DNA of 64,000 nt from G965220205 sp965220205 (GTDB lineage Bacteria; Chloroflexota; Dehalococcoidia; Lucifugimonadales; Australimonadaceae): the NCBI GenBank assembly GCA_965220205.1, contig OZ244812.1, forward strand, positions 2,868,673-2,932,672. Reading direction: 5' to 3'. Shown in pieces: positions 43,952 through 51,266 of this stretch (position 1 is the stretch's first letter; the number at the start of each line of letters is the position of its first letter). The notes under the pieces were generated by a model. The model worked only from the letters and a program-made list of their open reading frames with translations, was not told the DNA's origin and searched no databases. Both the position numbers and the translations under genes were made by a program.

Positions 43952-44827
43952 CTAGGCGGCCTGGGCCTGCTGCATCTGCCGGAGCTTGTTGGCGGCGGCC
44001 TCCACCAGCGGGCCAAGCTCGGTGCCGTCCAGGTCGTCGAGGCTCTTGCCCGTCCGGTCCGTGACGGCCGTCCGCACCTGGTCCTCGTCGAGGCCCTGCT
44101 CGGCGGCGATCTCGATGAGCCGCTTCCGCAGCTTTTCGATCTGGGACTCATTGCGCCTGTCCCCCGATCCAGTCGAGGGCAAGCTCTGAGCCTGCCGAAC
44201 GGGGCCCTTGCCGTTGGCCTGGGCCTGCCCGGACCTGCCGTTGGACGGGGCGGGAACGCGCTGCGGTTGCGGCGCGGTGCCGACCTGCGGCTGGTCGCCG
44301 TAGAACGCGTTGCCGAACTGGACGCCGAAGCTGCGGAAGGCCCGCTTCAATCCGTCCGTGACGGCGCCCTTGATGGCAGTGTCATGCCCGTCGAAGGTCT
44401 CCTCCGCCACCGGGTGAACGCCGACGTCGGTGCGGGGCAGAGCGCCCGCCACGGAGACCCGCACCGGTGCGCTGTAGCCCTGTTCCACCTTCACCTCGCC
44501 GGTCTGGGGGTTGACCGTCTCGATCCGGCGCAGGGTCACGTCGCCCACAAGCTCGTAGCCCCACCCCCCGTAGCCGAATATCGCGTTGGCCTGGGCGATG
44601 ACGATGTGGCCTTCGAGGTAGTCGAAGGACCTGCCGCCGCGCCCCTTGCGCTGGGAGACGATGGCAGGGTCGATGGGCTGTCCGAGCGCCTGGCTGACGG
44701 CGGGCGAGAGCCCGTCCCAGAGCAGGTCGTGCTCGGCGGGGATGGCGGCGTCGGGCTTGTGCCCGTTGCCGTTGGCGTGCACCACGCCGTTACCGGTTCC
44801 GTTGTTGCTTCCGTTCTTGTTGAACAT
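43952..44827 (-). CDS. Rad52/Rad22-like single-strand annealing protein
   Basis: A 291-aa protein. FDYLEGHIVIAQANAIFGYG, GYSAPVRVSVAGALPRTDVG and DTAIKGAVTDGLKRAFRSFG fit the Rad52 DNA-binding core. The N-terminus is an Asn/Gly-rich linker (MFNKNGSNNGTGNG) and the C-terminus a helical segment (residues about 225-290). It should anneal single strands or load on SSB-coated DNA. Start ATG 44827 after AAGGAG. Confidence 0.87.
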   Translation of the reverse strand: MFNKNGSNNGTGNGVVHANGNGHKPDAAIPAEHDLLWDGLSPAVSQALGQPIDPAIVSQRKGRGGRSFDYLEGHIVIAQANAIFGYGGWGYELVGDVTLRRIETVNPQTGEVKVEQGYSAPVRVSVAGALPRTDVGVHPVAEETFDGHDTAIKGAVTDGLKRAFRSFGVQFGNAFYGDQPQVGTAPQPQRVPAPSNGRSGQAQANGKGPVRQAQSLPSTGSGDRRNESQIEKLRKRLIEIAAEQGLDEDQVRTAVTDRTGKSLDDLDGTELGPLVEAAANKLRQMQQAQAA

Positions 44828-45007
44828 CTCTATCTCCTTGCTTGTGTCTTGTTCCTGTAGCGAATGGCCGATGGGCGGACTCCCCTACGGGAAGCCGTGT
44901 GCGGGCGAAGCCCGTCGTGAATCGGGCATAGGACCTCCTGGGTGGGTGAGAGTGGGAATGGGAGAGAAGCGGGCGGGGAAAGCCCGCCGGGGAGCGGCGG
45001 AGAGCCG

Positions 45008-46057
45008 CTAGCGGGCGGAGCGTGCCGCCAGCGAGAGCAGGCGGATGAAGGCGGCCTGTCCGTGGGGGAGGGCCGCAAGGTCTCCCACGTCGCCGACGCC
45101 CTGGGGAAGGGCGACGACGGCGGCCCTGCGACCCAGCAGGGTCAGAAGCCGCTCCGTCGCCTCACGGCCCGCGTCGTCGCTGTCGAAGGCGAGGAAGACG
45201 CGGGGGCAGCCCCGCAGAGAGGAGGCGACGCGCTCGACGCCCTGGGTGCCCAGGGCAGCGACGGTTGGGATGCCCCATCCGGTAAGGGCGAGCCAGTCGA
45301 ACAGGCCCTCCGCGACAATCGCCCAGGGGGGAGCGGGGCCGAGCCTGCCGAGCCCAAGCACCGGCTTGGGGCCGGGGAGAGCCTGGAAGCGGGGAGTCCG
45401 GCCGGGATCGACCGCTCGCCCGGCGAGCCAGCGGACGAGGCCGCCGGAGAGGTCGGGAACGACCACCATGCCGGCGAACCGCTCCGCTCCCCGCTCGGTG
45501 AACAGCCCGGAGTCCCCGATGCGCTTCTGGGAGAAGCCGAGGGACTCCAGGGCCTGCCGCAGCCCGACGCCCGGCGCATAGCCGAGACGGAGGCGGGCTG
45601 CGGCGACCGGGCCGACGCCCCGGGAGGCCAGGTACTCCCGCGCTTCTGAGGAACGCCGGAGATTACCGGCGTAGAAGCGCTCCGCCGCCGTCAGCAGGGC
45701 GGGGTCGCGGGGAGGCAGCGCGGCGGACGTGGGACGCCGCGTTCGGGCTGGACGAATGGCGGCGCTGGGCGCAAGCCCAGGGCTGCCGTCCAGCCGCGCG
45801 ATGGCATCGGGCAGCGACAGCCCCTCGGCCTGCTGGATGAAGTCCAGCACGTCCCCGCCGAGTCCGCACCCGAAGCAGTAGAACCGCTCCGAGTCGGCGT
45901 AGACCGTGAAGCTGCCCTCCGCCTCGTCGTGGAAGGGGCAGACGCCCTGGCGGACCCTGCCCCTTCCCCTGAGTCTGACTCCCGACGCCTCCACCGTGTC
46001 GCCTAGCGGGTGCCGGGCCTTCAGCGTCGGAATGTCCACGTTGGCCGTGACCATCAC
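45008..46057 (-). CDS. DnaG-like primase (CHC2 zinc finger and TOPRIM)
   Basis: A 349-aa primase. The zinc finger has Cys40, His43, Cys61 and Cys64 (VCPFHDE ... YCFGCG). A catalytic TOPRIM-type part has EGLFDWLAL and FDSDDAGREATERL. It lacks the C-terminal DnaB-binding domain of chromosomal DnaG, so it is a short element-type primase. Start GTG 46057 or ATG 46054, overlapping the gene upstream (stop 46054). It would prime the transferred strand or element replication. Confidence 0.87.
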   Translation of the reverse strand: MMVTANVDIPTLKARHPLGDTVEASGVRLRGRGRVRQGVCPFHDEAEGSFTVYADSERFYCFGCGLGGDVLDFIQQAEGLSLPDAIARLDGSPGLAPSAAIRPARTRRPTSAALPPRDPALLTAAERFYAGNLRRSSEAREYLASRGVGPVAAARLRLGYAPGVGLRQALESLGFSQKRIGDSGLFTERGAERFAGMVVVPDLSGGLVRWLAGRAVDPGRTPRFQALPGPKPVLGLGRLGPAPPWAIVAEGLFDWLALTGWGIPTVAALGTQGVERVASSLRGCPRVFLAFDSDDAGREATERLLTLLGRRAAVVALPQGVGDVGDLAALPHGQAAFIRLLSLAARSAR

Positions 46058-46518
46058 GCACCTCCGTTCAGGGGCCGCAGGCCCCGGAGGCTGCGACCCG
46101 AGACGACCTTGCCGGGCCGCCAGCGCATCCCCAGGACCGCCGCCACCTCCAGCGTCCCGTCGCCGTGGGGAACCAGCGCAGAGGCCCGTCCCGTGCCCTG
46201 GCTGTAGACCATCACGTCACCGCCGAACCGCCGCCTGACCAGCTGCATCCACTCGGAGAAGGCCCACCGAGCCTCCCTCGGCGTTGCCTTAGAAGCGTCC
46301 ACGCTTCCCATCACCGCCAGCGCGGTGTCGACGTCCCCGGCCTGCCGGAGCCGCCGGGCCTCGTGGATCGAGCGCGCCGCGCTCGGCTCCGCCGTCTCCG
46401 CCTCCTCCACCTTGAACATCGCCGCCATGAGCTGGTCGACCAGCTCTTCGAGGCTGCGCCGGGGCCTGTCCACCGCCGTATCCGTCCGATTGCCTGCTAC
46501 CAGTGTTGCCGTCGTCAT
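46054..46518 (-). CDS. Hypothetical protein
   Basis: A 154-aa protein, start ATG 46518 after AGGAGGTG; the longer frame upstream is less likely. Helical N-terminal part (SLEELVDQLMAAMFKVEEAE), then a beta-rich end. It overlaps the primase start by 4 bases, so it is likely translated with it. No family recognised. Confidence 0.65.
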   Translation of the reverse strand: MTTATLVAGNRTDTAVDRPRRSLEELVDQLMAAMFKVEEAETAEPSAARSIHEARRLRQAGDVDTALAVMGSVDASKATPREARWAFSEWMQLVRRRFGGDVMVYSQGTGRASALVPHGDGTLEVAAVLGMRWRPGKVVSGRSLRGLRPLNGGA

Positions 46519-46584
46519 CGTGCACCTCCTTAGTGCCTGTGCTTTGTTGCCTTGCCGATTGCGCCCGCTTGCGGGCAAAGAAAG

Positions 46585-46612
46585 AGGGCCGTCCCCGGAT
46601 GGAGACGACCCT
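46585..46612 (-). repeat. Hairpin H of the minus operon
   Basis: AGGG (46585-46588) pairs with CCCT (46609-46612) and GTC (46591-46593) with GAC (46604-46606). A separate tight stem GCCCGC-TT-GCGGGC is at 46563-46576. Both lie between two operon genes. Confidence 0.5.
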
Positions 46613-46648
46613 TTGCGTGTTGGGATGGGTATGAGTGAGCCAGAGGCG

Positions 46649-47134
46649 TCAGCGTCTGAACCTGCGCACCGGAGGCCGGGGCATGAACCGCCGTAGCAGC
46701 ATCCAGCCGATGCCCAGCCCGACGAGGTTCAGGAAGAAGAGCTCCACGTCGAGGGTCAGCAGCGGCGCCGCAATCACCAGGGCGACCACCGCAGGCACGA
46801 CGACCCGCCTCTGCTTCCACCAGGGCTGCTTCTCAGGGGGCGTGACTGGCGCGTCGCGCACCGGTTCGTACGCCGTCCAGATGGGCAGCCCGATGAGCTC
46901 CTCCAGCTCGGTTATCACCACGCCGGCCGAGCAGCCCCCGGTGTGACAGCGGGTTTCGATGCCGTTGCCGTCCGGTCGCTGCCGAAACGCCAGCCCGTCC
47001 GACTTGCCGCCGTGACAGACCGCCGTCGTCGTCCAGAACCAGCCCCGCTCGAAGCTGACCCGGTGCGGCAGCAGGTTGGCGATCCTGAGCGCGCTCGGTC
47101 CCGTGTACCGCTCCTGTGTCCGTGTTTCGTCCAT
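46649..47134 (-). CDS. Membrane protein with a zinc-finger-like N-domain
   Basis: A 161-aa protein, start ATG 47134 after AAGGAGG. The N-terminal half has CHGGKSDGL and CHTGGCS (C-H ... C-H-x3-C), like the zinc fingers of phage-type primases (CxxH ... CxxGC). The C-terminal half has two hydrophobic segments (VVVPAVVALVIAAPLL and FFLNLVGLGIGWMLL) and a basic tail. A DNA-binding finger on a membrane anchor is unusual and may tether the element at the membrane during transfer. Confidence 0.65.
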   Translation of the reverse strand: MDETRTQERYTGPSALRIANLLPHRVSFERGWFWTTTAVCHGGKSDGLAFRQRPDGNGIETRCHTGGCSAGVVITELEELIGLPIWTAYEPVRDAPVTPPEKQPWWKQRRVVVPAVVALVIAAPLLTLDVELFFLNLVGLGIGWMLLRRFMPRPPVRRFRR

Positions 47135-47200
47135 GTCTATGTACCTCCTTGCTGATTGGTATGCCGATGCCGTTGAACCCGTGACTCCGTGCCGAAGACG

Positions 47201-47242
47201 CACTCCGCCCGCGGTCGAATGTCGAACGCGGAAGACGGAGTG
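47201..47242. repeat. Hairpin 1 with 13-nt loop
   Basis: CACTCCG (47201-47207) pairs with CGGAGTG (47236-47242) and inner CCGCG (47209-47213) with CGCGG (47227-47231). The loop is GTCGAATGTCGAA, 13 nt, resembling the loops of hairpins 2-4. Confidence 0.75.
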
Positions 47243-47514
47243 GGGTGAAAGAAGACGCAGCCCGCCCAGGGCGGATACCGTCCAAGTTGGGGAACGCTGC
47301 GAGACGTGAAGCGGCCAGCCTGCTCGAAACCGCAGACCGGCGCGTGTCGAAGCTGCGGCCTAGACTGCGTGTCAGCCGTGCCGCAGACATGCTGAGCCAG
47401 TCGAAGCGCAAGACGCACTCCGACCAGCCTGCCGAGGACGTAGCACAGGATGCGCTCCGTCCTCAATGTCCAGCGGGTGAAGCGATCAACTCCAACCACC
47501 AGACAGATGCCCTG

Positions 47515-47545
47515 CGGGTGAAGGACCAACGTCAAACTTCACCCG
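47515..47545. repeat. Hairpin 2 with 13-nt loop
   Basis: CGGGTGAAG (47515-47523) pairs perfectly with CTTCACCCG (47537-47545); the loop is GACCAACGTCAAA. Confidence 0.85.
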
Positions 47546-47561
47546 ATGGACGTGGACCGAG

Positions 47562-47587
47562 GACGAAGGACCAGTGTCAACTTCGTC
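47562..47587. repeat. Hairpin 3 with 12-nt loop
   Basis: GACGAAG (47562-47568) pairs perfectly with CTTCGTC (47581-47587); the loop is GACCAGTGTCAA. It starts 45 bases after hairpin 2 when measured loop to loop. Confidence 0.85.
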
Positions 47588-47605
47588 GATTCAGCCCGCG
47601 CTGGT

Positions 47606-47632
47606 TGCGAAGGACCAACGTCAAACTCCGCA
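47606..47632. repeat. Hairpin 4 with 13-nt loop
   Basis: TGCGAAG (47606-47612) pairs with CTCCGCA (47626-47632) apart from one A-C mismatch; the loop GACCAACGTCAAA is identical to that of hairpin 2. It lies 44 bases after hairpin 3, loop to loop. Confidence 0.8.
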
Positions 47633-47881
47633 TTGCCAGCATTCCCTCGTGGGAGACTCTAAGGTCAACCCGTGCAACAGGGATCACGCACCCAGGTTTC
47701 TAGGTCGGAAACCTTGGAGAAAGCCAACAGCACAACCATTATTACCGCAACGGAAACCCGATGTGAAGACCTTTCGGGCGTTGCCGCACAAATCGTTCAA
47801 TCCAGGTCAGGTTTAGTTCACATCTAGTTCCAGAAAAGTTCACATGAACCGTCCGGCAACAAGGGCGCACGTTCGCCCCGG

Positions 47882-48724
47882 TCACTTCCGCCAGAATCGG
47901 AGGGTGACGACGCTCCATACCTTGTCCAGAAGCTCGGCCTTTCTCCGCTCTCTCCGCGTGTCGAAGAGAGCGGTCCTGCGCCAGCTTATCTGCCCGCTCC
48001 GGTCGAGGCCCCGCAGCGGCTGCTTCTCCGGCGGAAGCGTCATCCCGTGCTCCTCCAGCAGCGCCAGCTCAACCTCCAGCAGACGCACATGGTCGGTCAG
48101 CCAGTCGAGGCCCCCGCCGTCGTTGGGGTGCGTCTCCCTGATGGCCCGCCACTCGACGATCAGCGGCCACGCATCGCCGAATATCTCCTCGTCGTCGTCG
48201 GCAGGCTCCAGCGTCGCAAGGTCGGGGTACTCCCGCCGCATCGACGGCTTCGTCGGAGGCTTTCTGTCCCGGCCTGATGAACCGGCTTCGGCCTCGGCTG
48301 AACCATCCTGGGATGGACCGGCGCCGGCATGACCGGCCCCGGTCCCCTGGGGTCCGTCCCGACGCAGGGCCGCCACCTCCCGCTCGATGCCCGACAGACG
48401 CCTGCGCACCTCCTTGCCCAGCTCGTCGTGGCCCTCCTCAACCGCCCGCAGCCGACCTTCCAGCTCCTCGTTGCGCCTGCGCTGCCGCTCCGCAGCAGAG
48501 CCGACGCCCTCCTGCAACGCCCGCTCCAGCGCCTGGCGCACCCGCCGGGTCAGCTGCCCGGTCTTGGCGCTCTCCGTCACCGTCTGCGGGTCGATCTCCA
48601 GCACCCTGGCGGCGCCCTTGTAGCCCTTCTCCCGCACCAGCTCTTGCAGCAGCGCCATGAGCCGCATGTGGTAGACGTTCTCCACGTCCCGGCTGTTCTC
48701 GATGCCGTGTTCGGTGGTTTTCAT
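47882..48724 (-). CDS. HTH/coiled-coil DNA-binding protein at the head of the minus operon
   Basis: A 280-aa protein, start ATG 48724 after AAGGAGGAAAG; a longer upstream frame to 48874 is not preferred. The N-terminus has a helix-turn-helix-like segment (GYKGAARVLEIDPQTVTESA), then a coiled coil (about 90-145), a flexible Gly/Ser linker and a helical C-terminal part ending VTLRFWRK. As the first gene of the leftward operon and the neighbour of the hairpin region, it may be a regulator or an initiator-like protein. No named family is recognised. Confidence 0.65.
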   Translation of the reverse strand: MKTTEHGIENSRDVENVYHMRLMALLQELVREKGYKGAARVLEIDPQTVTESAKTGQLTRRVRQALERALQEGVGSAAERQRRRNEELEGRLRAVEEGHDELGKEVRRRLSGIEREVAALRRDGPQGTGAGHAGAGPSQDGSAEAEAGSSGRDRKPPTKPSMRREYPDLATLEPADDDEEIFGDAWPLIVEWRAIRETHPNDGGGLDWLTDHVRLLEVELALLEEHGMTLPPEKQPLRGLDRSGQISWRRTALFDTRRERRKAELLDKVWSVVTLRFWRK

Positions 48725-49183
48725 CGACTTTCCTCCTTCTTGGGAATTGCCCCCAGCTTTGGCCCGGTCTCCGCCCGCGTTTCCGACCGGCGTCATGCAC
48801 CCCCACGTCCACCGGCTTTTGAAACACCCTTTTCCAACGCACCCGCCGTTTTGAGGCCCTGTTTGCACCCCCACATCCAGCGGGTTTCGGCCCCGGAAAC
48901 CGACCTGGGGCCTTTCAACAAAGTGTTCACTGTTTACGTCCTGTAGGGGGGTGATTTACCCCTGTTTCAGCTTGCCCACGGCCCGACTTGCGACTTCTCG
49001 ACCAAAGTCCTTTTCCTGTACACCCCCATTACTGCACGGCGGAGGCCGATTTCCAATCCCCTTATAAGGTGCATCATTTGTTGCACCCTATAGGTAGTTT
49101 CCTGCCGGATTTCGTTTGTTCAGACTCTCTGGCGTACGCCGCGATTCCGATGAATCGCAGCAAACCGCAGAGAGGTGAACATC
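48725..49183. promoter_or_regulatory. Divergent control region between replication and conjugation operons
   Basis: A 459-base region without a gene separates the leftward operon from the rightward type IV secretion operon, so promoters for both must lie here. It has direct repeats TGCACCCCCACGTCCACCGG (48796-48815) and TGCACCCCCACATCCAGCGG (48864-48883), a third partial ACCCCCA at about 49022, a small GGGG/CCCC stem near 48945 and the palindrome at 49063-49092. Promoter boxes are not clear enough to place. Confidence 0.6.
49063..49092. promoter_or_regulatory. Operator-like palindrome before the conjugation operon
   Basis: TATAAGGTGCA (49063-49073) and TGCACCCTATA (49082-49092) are inverted repeats with one mismatch, separated by 8 bases. 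A 30-bp dyad about 90 bases before the first gene of the secretion operon fits a binding site for a dimeric repressor. Confidence 0.65.
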
Positions 49184-49789
49184 TTGGCGCTGAAATCGAA
49201 AATCCGGTCGGCAAGGCGGCTTCTACCCCTGGCATCCGCGCTGCTCCTGGCGGCGCTTGTGGCAATCCCGTCCAGCGGGACCGCCCTCGCCCAGGCCCCG
49301 CCCGGTAACGAGCTGACCCTCGTCAACGCCGACCGGGAGTTCGTCGAGCGCAAGGGCGGCGGCGAGTTCGTCGCCCGGCCCGTCTTCGACCGCAAGATCG
49401 TCGATCTCTTCTACGCCGTCCGCGACGCCGACACCGGCGACTGGATAAGCGCCATGTACCGGGTCAAGGGGGGCGAGAAGAATCGCTCGGACGGCTGGGA
49501 GTACTCCTGGGAGTACCCCGACCTGGACGAGCAGCCCGACCTCGACCGAGACCGGGCGTACCTGCTGGTGATGCTGGCCGTCGCCGAGGACGGCAAGCGG
49601 GGCGAGTTCTACGCCGTCGTCCCCATCCACCAGCCGGGGCGCATCTGGGACAAGATTCTCTCGGCCCTCAACCCCGGACGGTGGGCGAGGGCGTTCGCCG
49701 GCTGGATGGTCGAGGGCGCCCACGGGACGCTCTGCGGCGTGGTTGAGCGGGCGTCGGGCGAGGACGCCGACAACTGTGGGGGTGGGTAG
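49184..49789 (+). CDS. Secreted protein, first gene of the conjugation operon
   Basis: A 201-aa exported protein. TTG 49184 is preferred because GAGGTG lies 6 bases upstream; GTG 49175 is the in-frame alternative. The signal peptide LLPLASALLLAALVAIPSSG ends near AQA. The mature part is acidic and has paired Trp/Tyr motifs (WEYSWEYPDLDEQPDLD); two C-terminal Cys may bond. No family recognised; by position it is a surface or periplasm-type part of the transfer apparatus. Confidence 0.65.
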   Translation: MALKSKIRSARRLLPLASALLLAALVAIPSSGTALAQAPPGNELTLVNADREFVERKGGGEFVARPVFDRKIVDLFYAVRDADTGDWISAMYRVKGGEKNRSDGWEYSWEYPDLDEQPDLDRDRAYLLVMLAVAEDGKRGEFYAVVPIHQPGRIWDKILSALNPGRWARAFAGWMVEGAHGTLCGVVERASGEDADNCGGG

Positions 49790-49792
49790 CCG

Positions 49793-50770
49793 ATGAGCGA
49801 CATCCTCACCGGCACCCCTCCCGACCTCACGTACGCCAACGACCTGGTGCGCCAGGCGTGGATGGTCGTCTGGGCCATAACAACCGGCGCCCTGGTGGTC
49901 ATCCTCGGCTGGATGGGCCTCACGCTCATCATGTCCGAGCACCTGGGCAGCCGGCAGGCGGGATGGCGGGAGATGGTGCCCCGGCTCGTGCTCGGCCTCG
50001 TCGCCGCCGCGTCGTCCCTGTGGTGGTGCGCCCTGGTCCTGGACGTGGCCGACGCCGTGTCCGGCTTCGTCGCCGTCTCCCTGAACGTGACGGCAGGCGA
50101 CATGCTCCGCTCCACCCTGAAGACCCTGCTCAACGCCGTCAACGCCGGAAGCGTGGGCATGGCGCTGCTTCTCGCGGTGCTTTACCTGGTCTACGGCTTC
50201 TTCGTCCTCTACGTCATCGTGCAGATGGTGCTGCGCCTGGCCCTCATCGACATCCTCCTCGCCCTGGCCCCCATCGCGCTGGGGCTGTGGATTCTGCCTC
50301 ACACGGCGGGCTGGGGCCGCCACTGGCTCCGCCTGTTCATGACGACGACCTTCCAGCAGGCCATCCAGTTGATTGCGCTGGCCCTGGGCTTCGGCTTCTT
50401 GAACGAAGTCGCCGCGATCGGCGCGTTCGAACCGGTGCAGGACCTGATCTGGAAGCTGCTCATGTCCCTGGCCTTCGTCTACATGGCGACCCGCGTGCCC
50501 TCGATGCTGGGCAACTCCGGCACCTTCGACTCCTGGCTCTCGATGCTCTACTTCGGCATGAACCTGCCCTCGTCGATGGTGCGCTCTGCGAAGACCATCG
50601 GGCTGGTGGCTGGCGGCGCGGCGGGAGGGCCGGGCGGCATGGCCGTGGGAGCGATGGCCGCCAGCGCGGGCCTGTCGGCGGCCTCCTCCGGCCTCAGCTC
50701 GGCGGCTTCGATGGCGACCCCATCGGCCGGGGGAGACGGGGGCGGAGAGCCCAGGAGCAGCGGCGAGTAG
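49793..50770 (+). CDS. TrbL/VirB6-like conjugal transfer membrane protein
   Basis: A 325-aa polytopic protein with about six to seven hydrophobic segments (from WAITTGALVVILGWMGLTLI to LLMSLAFVYMA) and a Gly/Ala/Ser-rich C-terminal tail. This layout and the TFQQAIQLIALALGFGFL region fit the TrbL/VirB6 family, the inner-membrane channel part of type IV secretion. Start ATG 49793, three bases after the secreted protein gene. Confidence 0.75.
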   Translation: MSDILTGTPPDLTYANDLVRQAWMVVWAITTGALVVILGWMGLTLIMSEHLGSRQAGWREMVPRLVLGLVAAASSLWWCALVLDVADAVSGFVAVSLNVTAGDMLRSTLKTLLNAVNAGSVGMALLLAVLYLVYGFFVLYVIVQMVLRLALIDILLALAPIALGLWILPHTAGWGRHWLRLFMTTTFQQAIQLIALALGFGFLNEVAAIGAFEPVQDLIWKLLMSLAFVYMATRVPSMLGNSGTFDSWLSMLYFGMNLPSSMVRSAKTIGLVAGGAAGGPGGMAVGAMAASAGLSAASSGLSSAASMATPSAGGDGGGEPRSSGE

Positions 50771-50930
50771 CCCCGAACACGACGGACCAACGGCGCGGCC
50801 CCGGTAGGGCCGCCGATACCACGACGGAGGCGCAGCGATGTGCAGCTAACGGGAGCCACCGAGGAGACAAGACGAAGCGATGAACGCCGGGTGGGGGAGA
50901 CCCGCCCGGCGCAAGAGAGGAGCAATAGGA

Positions 50931-51242
50931 ATGGAACAACTGACGCAGACCATCTCGAACCTGGTGGGCATCCTGCTGGGCGTCGTGGGGGCCATCGGCG
51001 TGGGCTTCTTCATCTACGGGGCCTACCTGTACCTGACGGCCAGCGGAGCGCCCCACCAGATGGAGCGCGGCAAGAGCGCAATGATGACCGCCCTGGCGGG
51101 CATCGTCCTGGCCCTGGTCGCCTACGGCGTCGTGGAGCTGGTGATGAACGCCGTCGTGGACCCCGGCATCGACATCGACGACGTGCTGCCCGACCCGCAA
51201 GCCCCGGACGCCGGCGACGGCGGCGGCGACGGCGGCGGATAG
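50931..51242 (+). CDS. VirB2/TrbC pilin-like membrane protein
   Basis: A 103-aa protein, start ATG 50931 after AGAGAGG; longer upstream frame rejected. Two hydrophobic segments (LVGILLGVVGAIGVGFFIYG and MTALAGIVLALVAYGVVELV) with a charged loop fit the VirB2/TrbC pilin layout. There is no clear signal peptide cleavage site. Ends in a Gly/Asp-rich tail. Confidence 0.7.
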   Translation: MEQLTQTISNLVGILLGVVGAIGVGFFIYGAYLYLTASGAPHQMERGKSAMMTALAGIVLALVAYGVVELVMNAVVDPGIDIDDVLPDPQAPDAGDGGGDGGG

Positions 51243-51266
51243 GCCGACGTGAGGAAGGAGAGAGAC

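Larger units (their letters stand above)
47135..47881. other. Non-coding region rich in hairpins (origin-like)
   Basis: This 747-base gap in the minus operon has no convincing gene. It carries four clear hairpins with a related 13-nt loop, another stem around 47692-47717 (GGTTTC/GAAACC), and a direct repeat AGTTCACAT at 47815 and 47838. The density of inverted repeats and the position beside a DNA-binding protein gene (47882-48724) and the conjugation operon suggest an origin of transfer or replication, or a structured RNA. Confidence 0.6.

Noticed and set aside
47515..47632. CRISPR array
   Set aside because: Spacing of 44-45 bases and palindromic units look CRISPR-like, but only three units exist, the stems differ and only the loop is constant; no cas genes.
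47245..47703. Plus-strand open frame of 152 codons in the hairpin region
   Set aside because: No ribosome site, no recognised motif, crosses the inverted repeats, opposite to the surrounding operon.
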